DNA from: Bacillota bacterium
GTDB lineage: Bacteria > Bacillota > Clostridia > Peptostreptococcales > Anaerovoracaceae
Reading direction: 5' to 3'
Length of the DNA: 64,000 nucleotides
NCBI GenBank assembly: GCA_017557505.1
Contig: JAFYYP010000005.1
Span: 16,635 to 80,634 of the forward strand
Shown here: piece by piece, positions 35,698 through 41,835 of the stretch
Numbering within the stretch: position 1 is the first letter of the stretch
Layout: every line of letters starts with the position of its first letter
Notes under the pieces: model-generated
Database searches by the model: none
What the model saw: only the letters and a program-made list of their open reading frames with translations
Told to the model about the DNA's origin: nothing
Translations under genes and position numbers: made by a program

Positions 35698-35832
35698 GGG
35701 CGTACCCTTTTGGGAAAAATCCCGCGATTTTCGCTCTTTGCGGTTTAGTGTGGATCAAACTCCCACGAAGCCGTATTTCTCTTTGGAAATCGGATGATAA
35801 GGGCATTATAAAGTGTTGTGAGGTGGATTAGT

Positions 35833-36225
35833 ATGAAAAGAATGACTAACATTGATGAGTATATGTCAGTACTCCAAAATTCGTTCATCTTGATCCTTAT
35901 GGCAAAAGATGATTTGGAAATAGTCACATCAACAGATTTGTTATCAAAACTTGAGACAGTTTCAGAAAAATACACTAAGTATGATTTTTATATTGCAGAC
36001 ATCGAGAATTTGATGGATGTCGCTGAAGCTTTTGGATTATTCGATGCACCCATTCTTCTCGCTATATCTAAGGGAGAAGTGCTTGATGCTGATGAATGCG
36101 GTTATTATGATAGGTTTAGTGCCTCAACAGGAGAAGAGGTCTTTAATCTTACAAATCTTCCTGATCGATTGGACGAGTTTGTAGAGAACATAGAGCAAAC
36201 CTTATATAATTTGAGCAATAAATAA
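35833..36225 (+). CDS. Thioredoxin-fold-like protein lacking the redox cysteines
   Basis: 130 residues. The stretch YDFYIADIENLMDVAEAFG, then LFDAPILLAISKGEVL resembles the thioredoxin pattern of a beta strand, helix, cis-proline loop (DAP) and strand-turn with a glycine (KGEV). The expected CxxC region (about residues 15-25) reads ILILMAKDD with no cysteine. I therefore read it as a redox-dead thioredoxin fold; this is a pattern-level inference. The start at 35833 follows GAGGTGG; a GTG 15 bases upstream is an alternative. It faces the 36296-36442 gene across a large hairpin. Confidence 0.6.
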   Translation: MKRMTNIDEYMSVLQNSFILILMAKDDLEIVTSTDLLSKLETVSEKYTKYDFYIADIENLMDVAEAFGLFDAPILLAISKGEVLDADECGYYDRFSASTGEEVFNLTNLPDRLDEFVENIEQTLYNLSNK

Positions 36226-36229
36226 AAAA

Positions 36230-36292
36230 GCGGTCCCCGCTCAATTGACACACACCTTCGCAGTTAATGGTCGTCAGTTAAGCGGAGACCGC
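36230..36292. terminator. Hairpin between convergent genes
   Basis: GCGGTCCCCGCT (36230-36241) pairs with AGCGGAGACCGC (36281-36292) with one mismatch, loop 39 bases, A-run before and ATTTTATTT after. It probably terminates both the thioredoxin-like gene and the leftward small genes. Confidence 0.65.
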
Positions 36293-36295
36293 ATT

Positions 36296-36442
36296 TTATT
36301 TCCATCCCTTAAAAATATCATCCAGAGCCTCATCCAGTGCCTTCTTCATACTTTTCTCAAGGATCTGAAAAATCATCATCTCTAATTGACTTTCACGCTT
36401 CTTCCTTTTCTTCTCTTTCTCTTGGCGTTCTCGATCTGTCAT
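36296..36442 (-). CDS. Very small basic/charged protein
   Basis: 48 residues. The opening MTDRERQEKEKKRKKRE is strongly basic, followed by a helix (SQLEMMIFQILEKSMKKALDEALDDIF). The start overlaps the stop of the 62-residue gene by 4 bases (ATGA), a sign of translational coupling that supports its being real. No family recognised. The run of Lys and Arg followed by an amphipathic helix would suit nucleic-acid or partner binding, but no function is claimed. Confidence 0.65.
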   Translation of the reverse strand: MTDRERQEKEKKRKKRESQLEMMIFQILEKSMKKALDEALDDIFKGWK

Positions 36443-36627
36443 TTCTTAACCTCCACAGTTGATTTGAAGTTAAGATTGTAATCGTCTGGGGGAGTTGGTG
36501 CTTTTTCTTCTTTCAGTCGCTCCAACATTTCTCTCCTTGTCGCAAACAGTATTTCTTCTGGGGTAAAGCCATCCAGATACATTGCTTTGTAGTATCTGGG
36601 GATCTTTTTATAATCATTCTTTATCAT
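36439..36627 (-). CDS. Small protein, unrecognised
   Basis: 62 residues, MIKNDYKKIPRYYKAMYLDG then FTPEEILFATRREMLERL, charged and helical. The start follows AGAGGTGAAAAAAG. It overlaps the next small gene by 4 bases. Its upstream region carries the repeat and stem-loop structure at 36650-36998, so it may be transcribed from there. No function assigned. Confidence 0.65.
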   Translation of the reverse strand: MIKNDYKKIPRYYKAMYLDGFTPEEILFATRREMLERLKEEKAPTPPDDYNLNFKSTVEVKK

Positions 36628-36649
36628 CTTTTTTCACCTCTGAACAAGT

Positions 36650-36709
36650 TAAGTCACACTATTAACAGAAAGAAATAAGAGAATATCTTAGTGTTAAATG
36701 TCTGACTTA
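36650..36709. repeat. Imperfect dyad repeat, copy 1
   Basis: 60-base unit with arms TAAGTCACACTATTAACA and TGTTAAATGTCTGACTTA; inverted arms match at most positions. A second unit at 36941-36998 shares the motif ACTATTAACAG. Together they bracket a large stem-loop; they could be binding sites of the adjacent winged-helix protein. Confidence 0.7.
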
Positions 36710-36733
36710 CTTTTCTTTCCTGAATAATAATTT

Positions 36734-36790
36734 AGACTGTCTTTTCATAGAGCAACAAGCGAAGCGAGTTGCGAATGAAAACGACAGTCT
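36734..36790. repeat. Extended stem-loop, candidate origin or RNA structure
   Basis: Outer stem 36734-36748 pairs with 36775-36790 (15 pairs with one bulged base), inner stem GCAAC/GTTGC (36752-36756, 36768-36772), loop AAGCGAAGCGA. Followed by TATAAT at 36799 and a small dyad TTAACCA-GATT-TGGTTAA at 36828. The 368-base region 36628-36995 contains no credible gene. Confidence 0.7.
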
Positions 36791-36940
36791 AACTGTTCTA
36801 TAATATTTCATTTTTCTAACCATTCGATTAACCAGATTTGGTTAAAAGTGCTTAATCAAACTTTTTTTTAATTTTTAAAAAGGTGCGTGATATTTGGGCT
36901 TCTTGTGAGTCTTATAAGGGGGTGCTTTTTGTCTTTTTTT

Positions 36941-36998
36941 AGTCAGACTATTAACAGTAAGATATATTATTCTTTCTTTGTGTTAATTCTCTGACTTA
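36941..36998. repeat. Imperfect dyad repeat, copy 2
   Basis: Unit beginning AGTCAGACTATTAACAG and ending TGTTAATTCTCTGACTTA; the end covers the stop codon of the 215-residue gene. Partner of the unit at 36650-36709. Confidence 0.7.
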
Positions 36999-37643
36999 AA
37001 AGTTCTTTTCTGATAAAAGGCTTCTAATTATGAGTTGATTGAGCAGATCCATTTCACTCTTATAAACCCCATTAACAGAGATTGCTCCTTGCATTCTTGC
37101 TACACCTCCATACTCAAACCGCATTAAGTCAATTGCTTCGACTGTAAGGAACTTTCTTTCTCTTTTTCTTTCCCAATACTCTCTCCACGCTTTTTTATAG
37201 GTGGCTTCGTCTGTGAATATTTGCTCATTCTTGTTGGCGAAGTAATAGACTGAGTTTGCTTTGTCTATGTAAAGGTATCCCTTTTGTTCCAGCCAGTGAA
37301 ATATTCTACTCATTGTCTGCCTTGAAATATTAAGCCCTATTTCTCTAATTCGCCTTTCCTGAACTTCAAAAGGCATTTTTGAAAACTCTTCATCATTTAG
37401 GCAGTAATAAAGATAATCTCTTGCTTTGGTAAAATCAGATCGAGGATCGAGGTTGAGGTCAAAGACGAAATACACTCTCAAGGGATCTGGGATGGTGAGG
37501 ATGGTATAAACTCTGTTGTCACCAGTTCCAGTGCTACTGTAATCTATTCCATACCTCTCCATCTTTCTTTCTAATCCTTGTCTGGAAGTTGTTTGAAAGT
37601 ATTTTTTCAGTTCTTCAATTTTGTATTCTTTCAGTTCTAACAT
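36996..37643 (-). CDS. Winged-helix DNA-binding protein, possible initiator
   Basis: 215 residues. An N-terminal region with a helix-turn-helix look (YKIEELKKYFQTTSRQGLER) is followed by a winged-helix element (RRIREIGLNISRQTMSRIFH, then WLEQKGYLYIDKANSVYYF). The rest is basic. Such a layout fits a replication initiator or regulator of a small element; the repeat and stem-loop region directly downstream suggests an origin, but this is inference. The stop lies inside dyad copy 2. Shine-Dalgarno is weak (GAGG). Confidence 0.65.
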   Translation of the reverse strand: MLELKEYKIEELKKYFQTTSRQGLERKMERYGIDYSSTGTGDNRVYTILTIPDPLRVYFVFDLNLDPRSDFTKARDYLYYCLNDEEFSKMPFEVQERRIREIGLNISRQTMSRIFHWLEQKGYLYIDKANSVYYFANKNEQIFTDEATYKKAWREYWERKRERKFLTVEAIDLMRFEYGGVARMQGAISVNGVYKSEMDLLNQLIIRSLLSEKNF

Positions 37644-37696
37644 TGTTTGCCTCTATCTGATTTTTGTGATTACGGCGATTTTCGGAGAATTACGGT

Positions 37697-38137
37697 TTAT
37701 GCGGGAATTGCTTCGTCAGTGTTTATGATCGAGGTTAAGGGTCTCAGATCAGCGGCGGCCGCACGCTCTATCACTCCATACTTCTTGACTTCTGGATACT
37801 TTTCGAGAAACCATTCCTTGATTACTGGATACCTTCTGCTGTGGCACTTGGAGATGGCAATCTTTTCATTCAGTTCATCCAGAGACTTCCAGAGATTTTC
37901 TTTTGTCTCAAACTCGTTGATGTACCACTCCATATACTCGTAAGTCAGTCCCTTGTAGCGTTCCTGAGTTTCCTTTTTCTTGATGGTTCTGCGGATGGGA
38001 GTGTAGGAAGGATAGTCCTTGCGGGCTTCTTGAAGGAGATTGTATTCTCTGGATCCAACGATTTCCGCATTCTTTGCGAAGGTTCTATCCATAATAAGGG
38101 TTCTTTCTTCGTGGTTAATCTTCAAATAATTCTTCAT
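37697..38137 (-). CDS. Paralogous island family, member A
   Basis: 146 residues, unrecognised. It shares with members B and C the layout: a short beta-like opening (KINHEERTLIMDRTF), an alpha helix with SREYNLLQEARKDYPSY, a basic linker, KGLTYEYMEWYI, and a C-terminal PVIKEWFLEKYPEV. It is the most divergent of the three and has no promoter of its own in the 19 bases before it; it follows member B, so they form an operon. AAAGGAG precedes the start. No catalytic pattern visible. Confidence 0.75.
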   Translation of the reverse strand: MKNYLKINHEERTLIMDRTFAKNAEIVGSREYNLLQEARKDYPSYTPIRRTIKKKETQERYKGLTYEYMEWYINEFETKENLWKSLDELNEKIAISKCHSRRYPVIKEWFLEKYPEVKKYGVIERAAAADLRPLTSIINTDEAIPA

Positions 38138-38156
38138 TATTTTTCAACTCCTTTCT

Positions 38157-38627
38157 TTACGCTGCTGTGCTTACTTCTTCGTTCTTCTGGAACTCGACAA
38201 CATTGGAAACCTGAGCAGCTTTCTTCTTCGCATTTTCCAGAATAGCGTTCTGCTTTTCAGAGAAGGTTGCGATTGCGGGGAAGGTGTTCAGGAACCAATC
38301 TTTTACCTCCTGATAAGAGCACGCTGCCGCATTCAGTTCCATTGCTTCTTCACTCTTGGCTGTCAGTTCCTTGAAGGTTGCCAGAAGTGTTCCTTCTTCG
38401 TCATCGTGAGTGGAGATGTACTTCTCCATAAACTTGTAGGTCAGACCCTTCATCTTGTCGTTCTTGCTTGCCTTGACCTTTCTGGTGACAACCTTGAAGG
38501 AGGGATTGTCCATCTTGGCTTCTTTCAGCATTTTGTACTCTTCGGATCCGAAGTGCTTTGCGGCTTCCGCGAACTTCTTGGTGACTACGATTTCATTTCT
38601 CTTGGTGTTAAGTGTAATTGCGAACAT
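38157..38627 (-). CDS. Paralogous island family, member B
   Basis: 156 residues, unrecognised. The opening TLNTKRNEIVVTKKFAEAAK, then FGSEEYKMLKEAKMDNPSF, then a Lys-rich loop, KGLTYKFMEKYISTHDDEEG, and SYQEVKDWFLNTFPAIATF are shared with member C nearly position by position. The extra C-terminal tail is helical (AILENAKKKAAQVSNVVEFQ). The conserved Trp-Phe and Thr-Tyr cores look structural. Promoter with the shared box at 38693-38739 upstream. AGAGG precedes the start. Confidence 0.78.
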   Translation of the reverse strand: MFAITLNTKRNEIVVTKKFAEAAKHFGSEEYKMLKEAKMDNPSFKVVTRKVKASKNDKMKGLTYKFMEKYISTHDDEEGTLLATFKELTAKSEEAMELNAAACSYQEVKDWFLNTFPAIATFSEKQNAILENAKKKAAQVSNVVEFQKNEEVSTAA

Positions 38628-38692
38628 TTGATACCTCTTTCTGCGGTTGGTGGGTTTTCCGCTGCCCTTCTTTAATGTTTTATTGTGATTTA

Positions 38693-38739
38693 ATTATAGA
38701 TTATTTGGTTTTAGTACCAGTCGTTATAATGGCACTGAT
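38693..38739 (-). promoter_or_regulatory. Shared promoter box, copy 1 (member B unit)
   Basis: Minus-strand TATAAT (38693-38698), 17-base spacer, -35-position ACTGGT (38716-38721), overlapped by a conserved 24-base box 38716-38739 containing CATTATAACGACTGGT on that strand. The same arrangement occurs at 39223-39269 and 39914-39955. Confidence 0.72.
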
Positions 38740-38744
38740 ACTAT

Positions 38745-39137
38745 TTACTTCGCACCCAGAATTGCTTCTCTTCTCTTCTGGAACTCTGCGAATGCGGGAT
38801 AAGTGTTGAAGAACCATTCTTTGATCTCGTTGTAGGTGGCTGTCGTTGCCCCTAATTCTTCGGCTTCTTCGCTCTTGGCGAGAAGTGTTTCAAACTCTGC
38901 CTTTACGAAACCATCCTTGTCGTGAGCATCGATGTAGTTCTCCATAAAGTCGTAGGTCAGACCTTTATTGCCATTTGTTTTGGTTCTCTTGCTGGTTACG
39001 ACTTTGTAGGCGGGGAAGTCTGCTCTTGCTTCTTTGAGTGCTTTGTACTCTTCGGATCCAAATCTCTTGGCAGCCTTCTCAAACTTCTTGGTGATAACGA
39101 TTGTGTTGTTCTTTTCATTGATGATAATGTTTCTCAT
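38745..39137 (-). CDS. Paralogous island family, member C
   Basis: 130 residues, unrecognised; the shortest and clearest copy. IINEKNNTIVITKKFEKAAK, FGSEEYKALKEARADFPAYK, NKGLTYDFMENYIDAHDKDG, TYNEIKEWFFNTYPAFAEF. Identity to member B is obvious across the whole length. The gene stands alone behind its own copy of the shared promoter box. GAGGAGGAAAAAGAA precedes the start. Confidence 0.78.
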   Translation of the reverse strand: MRNIIINEKNNTIVITKKFEKAAKRFGSEEYKALKEARADFPAYKVVTSKRTKTNGNKGLTYDFMENYIDAHDKDGFVKAEFETLLAKSEEAEELGATTATYNEIKEWFFNTYPAFAEFQKRREAILGAK

Positions 39138-39222
39138 TTCTTTTTCCTCCTCGTTAGATTGTTGAATGAGAGTTGTTAAGTTATTGTTTAGAACTACTAT
39201 CTATTTCGTTCTTTGTGATTTA

Positions 39223-39269
39223 ATTATACTTTTTATGATCGAGGCACCAGTCGTTATAATGGTACTGAT
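39223..39269 (-). promoter_or_regulatory. Shared promoter box, copy 2 (member C)
   Basis: Minus-strand TATAAT (39223-39228), 17-base spacer, ACTGGT (39246-39251) and the conserved CATTATAACGACTGGT box. Confidence 0.72.
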
Positions 39270-39278
39270 CTGAATGGG

Positions 39279-39839
39279 TTATCTGATCTTGATTTCTTTT
39301 CTTGAAGTGTATGCTTCGACCTTTTTAAGATCACAAACCTTAATGGTTTCTTCGCAGTCCTCACATTCGATTTCATCATCGATGAGTTCTTCATCAAAGT
39401 ACGCGACACGCTCTCCGCATTCGGGGCAGAAGTATCCGCAATCATCGTCTGCTACGGTTTCTTTGATTGTCAGAGTTCCATCATAGAATGAGAACTCAAA
39501 GTCATCGATGTAATAGCCTCTTAATTCGTCATAGTAAGCAGTTCCTTCAAACTCAATTTCTGGCATTGCCTTTGCGACTGCTTCGCACATTGCGGGGATG
39601 TAATTTGCGAATTCATCACTTTCGAGCGTGCTGTTAATGTTGAACTCGTCTTTGTCGCAACAATCTCTCAGATCCTGAAGCCAGAGATCTTTGTAACCTT
39701 CACCTTTGGTGATTTCGTTGATGGCAACTTCCATTGCTTCATAGGCTTTGTTCAGATCAACCTCTGCGTTGAACTTTAAGTTGAATGAGCAATTGGTCTT
39801 AGCAATTCTGAATGCTTCGCTAACAATAATTCTTTCCAT
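39279..39839 (-). CDS. Zinc-ribbon protein, unrecognised
   Basis: 186 residues, acidic. The C-terminal part has CGYFCPECGERVAYF and IECEDCEETIKV, giving a CxxC...CxxC zinc ribbon near residues 137-167. The N-terminal 120 residues are of unknown fold (FNLKFNAEVDLNKAYEAMEVAI, MCEAVAKAMPEIEFEGTA). AAAGGAAGTAAAACAAA precedes the start. It is driven by the third copy of the shared promoter box and so belongs to the same regulon as the paralogous family. Confidence 0.72.
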   Translation of the reverse strand: MERIIVSEAFRIAKTNCSFNLKFNAEVDLNKAYEAMEVAINEITKGEGYKDLWLQDLRDCCDKDEFNINSTLESDEFANYIPAMCEAVAKAMPEIEFEGTAYYDELRGYYIDDFEFSFYDGTLTIKETVADDDCGYFCPECGERVAYFDEELIDDEIECEDCEETIKVCDLKKVEAYTSRKEIKIR

Positions 39840-39913
39840 TTGTTTTACTTCCTTTCTTTAAACTTGTTTTGGACTTGCTTAGAACTTGTATCTCTTTCGT
39901 TCTTTGTGATTAC

Positions 39914-39955
39914 ATTATAGAATTTTTAGAAACCGCATCAGTCGTTATAATGCGA
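39914..39955 (-). promoter_or_regulatory. Shared promoter box, copy 3 (zinc-ribbon gene)
   Basis: Minus-strand TATAAT (39914-39919), 17-base spacer, ACTGAT (39937-39942), box GCATTATAACGACTGAT, then CACAAAGAACGA downstream of the -10 as in copy 2. Confidence 0.72.
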
Positions 39956-39968
39956 CACATAAAAAGAG

Positions 39969-40008
39969 CCCTCGATTAAGATCGAGGGTGATAGTAAGCG
40001 GAAACCGC
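39969..40008. terminator. Two small hairpins at the island's right end
   Basis: CCCTCGAT-TAAG-ATCGAGGG (39969-39988) after AAAAA, then GCGG-AAA-CCGC (39998-40008). From 40009 to 40175 I see no gene; the sequence is AT-rich. Confidence 0.5.
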
Positions 40009-40175
40009 AAGCATAAAAGTGGATAAAAAGTTGTTAGAGAGTTGATCTTTTCTTTCTTGCTTCTGGACTAAGACTTGTTAGAATGTAGTTAGTAAGTTTA
40101 GTAAATCAGATAGTCAAATCTTAAAATAATCATATCGGTTGGCAATTAAGGTGTTATTACATCAATGGCTCTCCG

Positions 40176-40201
40176 AAGAAACGAGCGTAGCGAAGTTTCT
40201 T
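40176..40201. repeat. Inverted repeat abutting attR
   Basis: AAGAAAC (40176-40182) pairs with GTTTCTT (40195-40201), loop GAGCGTAGCGAA. It ends exactly where the attR core begins and its loop resembles that of the stem-loop at 36757-36767 (AGCGAAGCGA versus AGCGTAGCGA). Confidence 0.6.
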
Positions 40202-40252
40202 ACCTGACTCTTAATCAGGGTGTCCAGGGTTCGAGCCCCTGATGGTGTACCA
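40202..40252 (+). repeat. attR: 51-bp direct repeat of tRNA-Lys 3' part
   Basis: Identical to 28208-28258. It has no acceptor 5' half in front, so it is not a working tRNA gene. Marks the right end of the island. Confidence 0.93.
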
Positions 40253-40263
40253 GAAAAGAAAGG

Positions 40264-40288
40264 CTCCGGTCGATAGACCGGAGTTTTT
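40264..40288 (+). terminator. Original chromosomal tRNA-Lys terminator
   Basis: CTCCGGTC-GATA-GACCGGAG followed by TTTTT, directly after attR; before integration it would have ended the tRNA-Lys transcript. Confidence 0.8.
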
Positions 40289-40307
40289 CTTTTCGCGATA
40301 AAAACAG

Positions 40308-40325
40308 CATCAGGGGCGAGAACCC
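40308..40325 (-). repeat. tRNA-Lys T-arm fragment, inverted orientation
   Basis: CATCAGGGGCGAGAACCC matches the reverse complement of the tRNA-Lys T-arm at 16 of 18 bases. It lies between attR and the second fragment. Confidence 0.55.
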
Positions 40326-40414
40326 GAAAGGGCAGAAAGGTCCGGTGGATCTTTCTGGTCCGAGCACGCCCGAGGCGCGCGCAGGACGGCAAATTGCGCC
40401 AGCAATTTGCGCAA

Positions 40415-40432
40415 GCCCCTGATGGTGTACCA
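40415..40432 (+). repeat. tRNA-Lys 3' end fragment
   Basis: GCCCCTGATGGTGTACCA is identical to the tRNA-Lys 3' end including CCA. It follows an inverted repeat GCAAATTGC-GCCA-GCAATTTGC (40389-40410) and precedes a second terminator, so the order tRNA end then terminator occurs twice. Confidence 0.75.
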
Positions 40433-40439
40433 AAGGAAC

Positions 40440-40464
40440 AGACCGTCCGAAGGGCGGTCTTTTT
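40440..40464 (+). terminator. Second tRNA-type terminator
   Basis: AGACCGTCC-GAA-GGGCGGTCT with one G-T pair, followed by TTTTC. Confidence 0.75.
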
Positions 40465-40476
40465 CATTATATTGCA

Positions 40477-40492
40477 CGAGCCCCTGACGGTG
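40477..40492 (+). repeat. Degenerate tRNA-Lys fragment
   Basis: CGAGCCCCTGACGGTG differs from the tRNA at one of 16 positions. It overlaps the likely -35 region (CTGACG) of the GH13 gene. Confidence 0.5.
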
Positions 40493-40511
40493 CCCTTCGT
40501 TGTGATATAAT
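40484..40511 (+). promoter_or_regulatory. Probable GH13 gene promoter
   Basis: CTGACG (40484-40489), 16-base spacer, TATAAT (40506-40511), 23 bases before the start codon; the -35 lies in the tRNA remnant. Confidence 0.5.
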
Positions 40512-40534
40512 ACAGTCATCAGGAGGGCCCATAT

Positions 40535-41824
40535 ATGGCTTACGATACTGATCCAAACTTACAAAATCAAGTCATCTATTCCGTCTTCGTCCGCAACCAT
40601 ACGGCGGAAGGCACGTTCCGCGCGCTCATCCCGGACCTAGACCGCATCCGCTCGCTTGGGACGGACATCGTATGGCTCATGCCCATCCATCCCATCGGCG
40701 TGCTGAAGCGCAAAGGCAGCCTCGGCAGCCCGTACGCGATCTCGGATTACCGCGCGGTCAACCCGGAATACGGTACGATGGAAGACCTCAAGGTCCTGGC
40801 AGACGAGATCCATAAACGGGGCATGAAGTGCATGATCGACGTCGTGTACAACCACACGTCCCCGGACTCCGTCCTCTGGCGTGACCACCCGCAATTCTTC
40901 TACAAGCGTCCCGACGGCACGCCCGGCAATCACGTGGGCGACTGGACGGACATCATCGACCTGGATTACAACGTCCCCGAGCTCTGGGACTACCAGATCG
41001 AGACTCTCAAGGGTTGGGCTGAGATCGTCGACGGCTTCCGCTGCGACGTGGCGTCCTTCGTGCCGGTGGCATTCTGGCTTCGTGCCCGCAGGGAGATCGA
41101 GCAGATCAAACCCGGCTTCATCTGGCTCGCCGAGAGCGTACACCGTTCATTCAGCACCGCATGCCGCAGGCTCGGGATGTACTGCGCCCGCGACGTGGAC
41201 GCCTACGAAGCCTTCGACATCGAATATGAATACGATATCCGAGAGGCGTTCGACCGCTATCTCGACGGCAGCGGCTCGCTGGAGCATTGGACGGACCTTC
41301 TGAACTTCCAGGAGTTTACCTACCCCGCGAACTACAACAAGCTGCGCTTTCTGGAAAACCACGACACGCCGCGCATCGCTCCTCGGGTCAGGGACGTGCT
41401 TTCCCTGCAGAACTACACCGCCATGCTGTATTTTCTGAAAGGGACGACGATGCTCTACGGCGGCCAGGAACGCGCCGCGGAGCACAGGCCCAGCCTGTTC
41501 GACGCTGACAAGGTCCAGTGGAACGCTGGGACGGATCTGACGCCCCTGCTGCAGGCCCTGTACCGGCTCAAGCGGGAGACTCTCTCCCCGGACGACCTCT
41601 TCTCCGCCGCAGCGGACGAGACGAACCACATCGCCGTCATGACCCGCAGCAACGGCAAAACGTGCAAGGTCGGCGTCTTCTCCCTGCGCGGTCTTCCGGG
41701 CGAAGCGGAAGTCAGCCTGCCAGACGGATGCTATCCCGAATTGCTGTCGGGCTCAGACATAGAAGTCAGCGGCGGAAAGCTGCATACAGACGGCAGGCCC
41801 ATCTGGATCTGTGCAACGATCTGA
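40535..41824 (+). CDS. GH13 alpha-amylase family glycoside hydrolase
   Basis: 429 residues, a compact cytosolic GH13 enzyme without signal peptide. The barrel starts NQVIYSVFVRNHTAEGTFRAL. Catalytic residues are Asp in GFRCDVAS (about 171), Glu in WLAESVH (about 200) and Asp in LENHDTPR (about 277); also VVYNHTSPDS (region I). These are retaining alpha-glucan or alpha-glucoside hydrolases or transferases; the exact substrate is not evident. AGGAGGG precedes the start. The TPR lipoprotein gene follows after 11 bases, so they may be co-transcribed. Host-like GC. Confidence 0.9.
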   Translation: MAYDTDPNLQNQVIYSVFVRNHTAEGTFRALIPDLDRIRSLGTDIVWLMPIHPIGVLKRKGSLGSPYAISDYRAVNPEYGTMEDLKVLADEIHKRGMKCMIDVVYNHTSPDSVLWRDHPQFFYKRPDGTPGNHVGDWTDIIDLDYNVPELWDYQIETLKGWAEIVDGFRCDVASFVPVAFWLRARREIEQIKPGFIWLAESVHRSFSTACRRLGMYCARDVDAYEAFDIEYEYDIREAFDRYLDGSGSLEHWTDLLNFQEFTYPANYNKLRFLENHDTPRIAPRVRDVLSLQNYTAMLYFLKGTTMLYGGQERAAEHRPSLFDADKVQWNAGTDLTPLLQALYRLKRETLSPDDLFSAAADETNHIAVMTRSNGKTCKVGVFSLRGLPGEAEVSLPDGCYPELLSGSDIEVSGGKLHTDGRPIWICATI

Positions 41825-41835
41825 AAGGAAACCCC

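Larger units (their letters stand above)
28208..40252. mobile_element. tRNA-Lys-integrated genomic island (~12 kb)
   Basis: The segment is bounded by the 51-bp repeat, starts with a tyrosine integrase 114 bases inside attL, and is visibly AT-rich against GC-rich flanks. Cargo: WYL regulator and type IIG restriction-modification enzyme, serine recombinase, Cro/C1 regulator, and a block of small unrecognised genes with their own shared promoters. I find no relaxase, coupling protein, T4SS or phage structural genes, so it is an integrative element that is either non-mobile alone or mobilised by a helper. Confidence 0.9.

Noticed and set aside
38693-39955. Three regularly repeated intergenic units as a CRISPR array
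   Set aside because: Copies are about 500-700 bases apart, separated by genes, and fit promoters.
28259-40201. Integrative conjugative element
   Set aside because: No relaxase, coupling protein or T4SS gene is visible in the island.
40162-40519. Small minus-strand frames with peptides like GARTLDTLIKSQ
   Set aside because: They read through tRNA-Lys 3' fragments and terminators, a well-known source of false genes.
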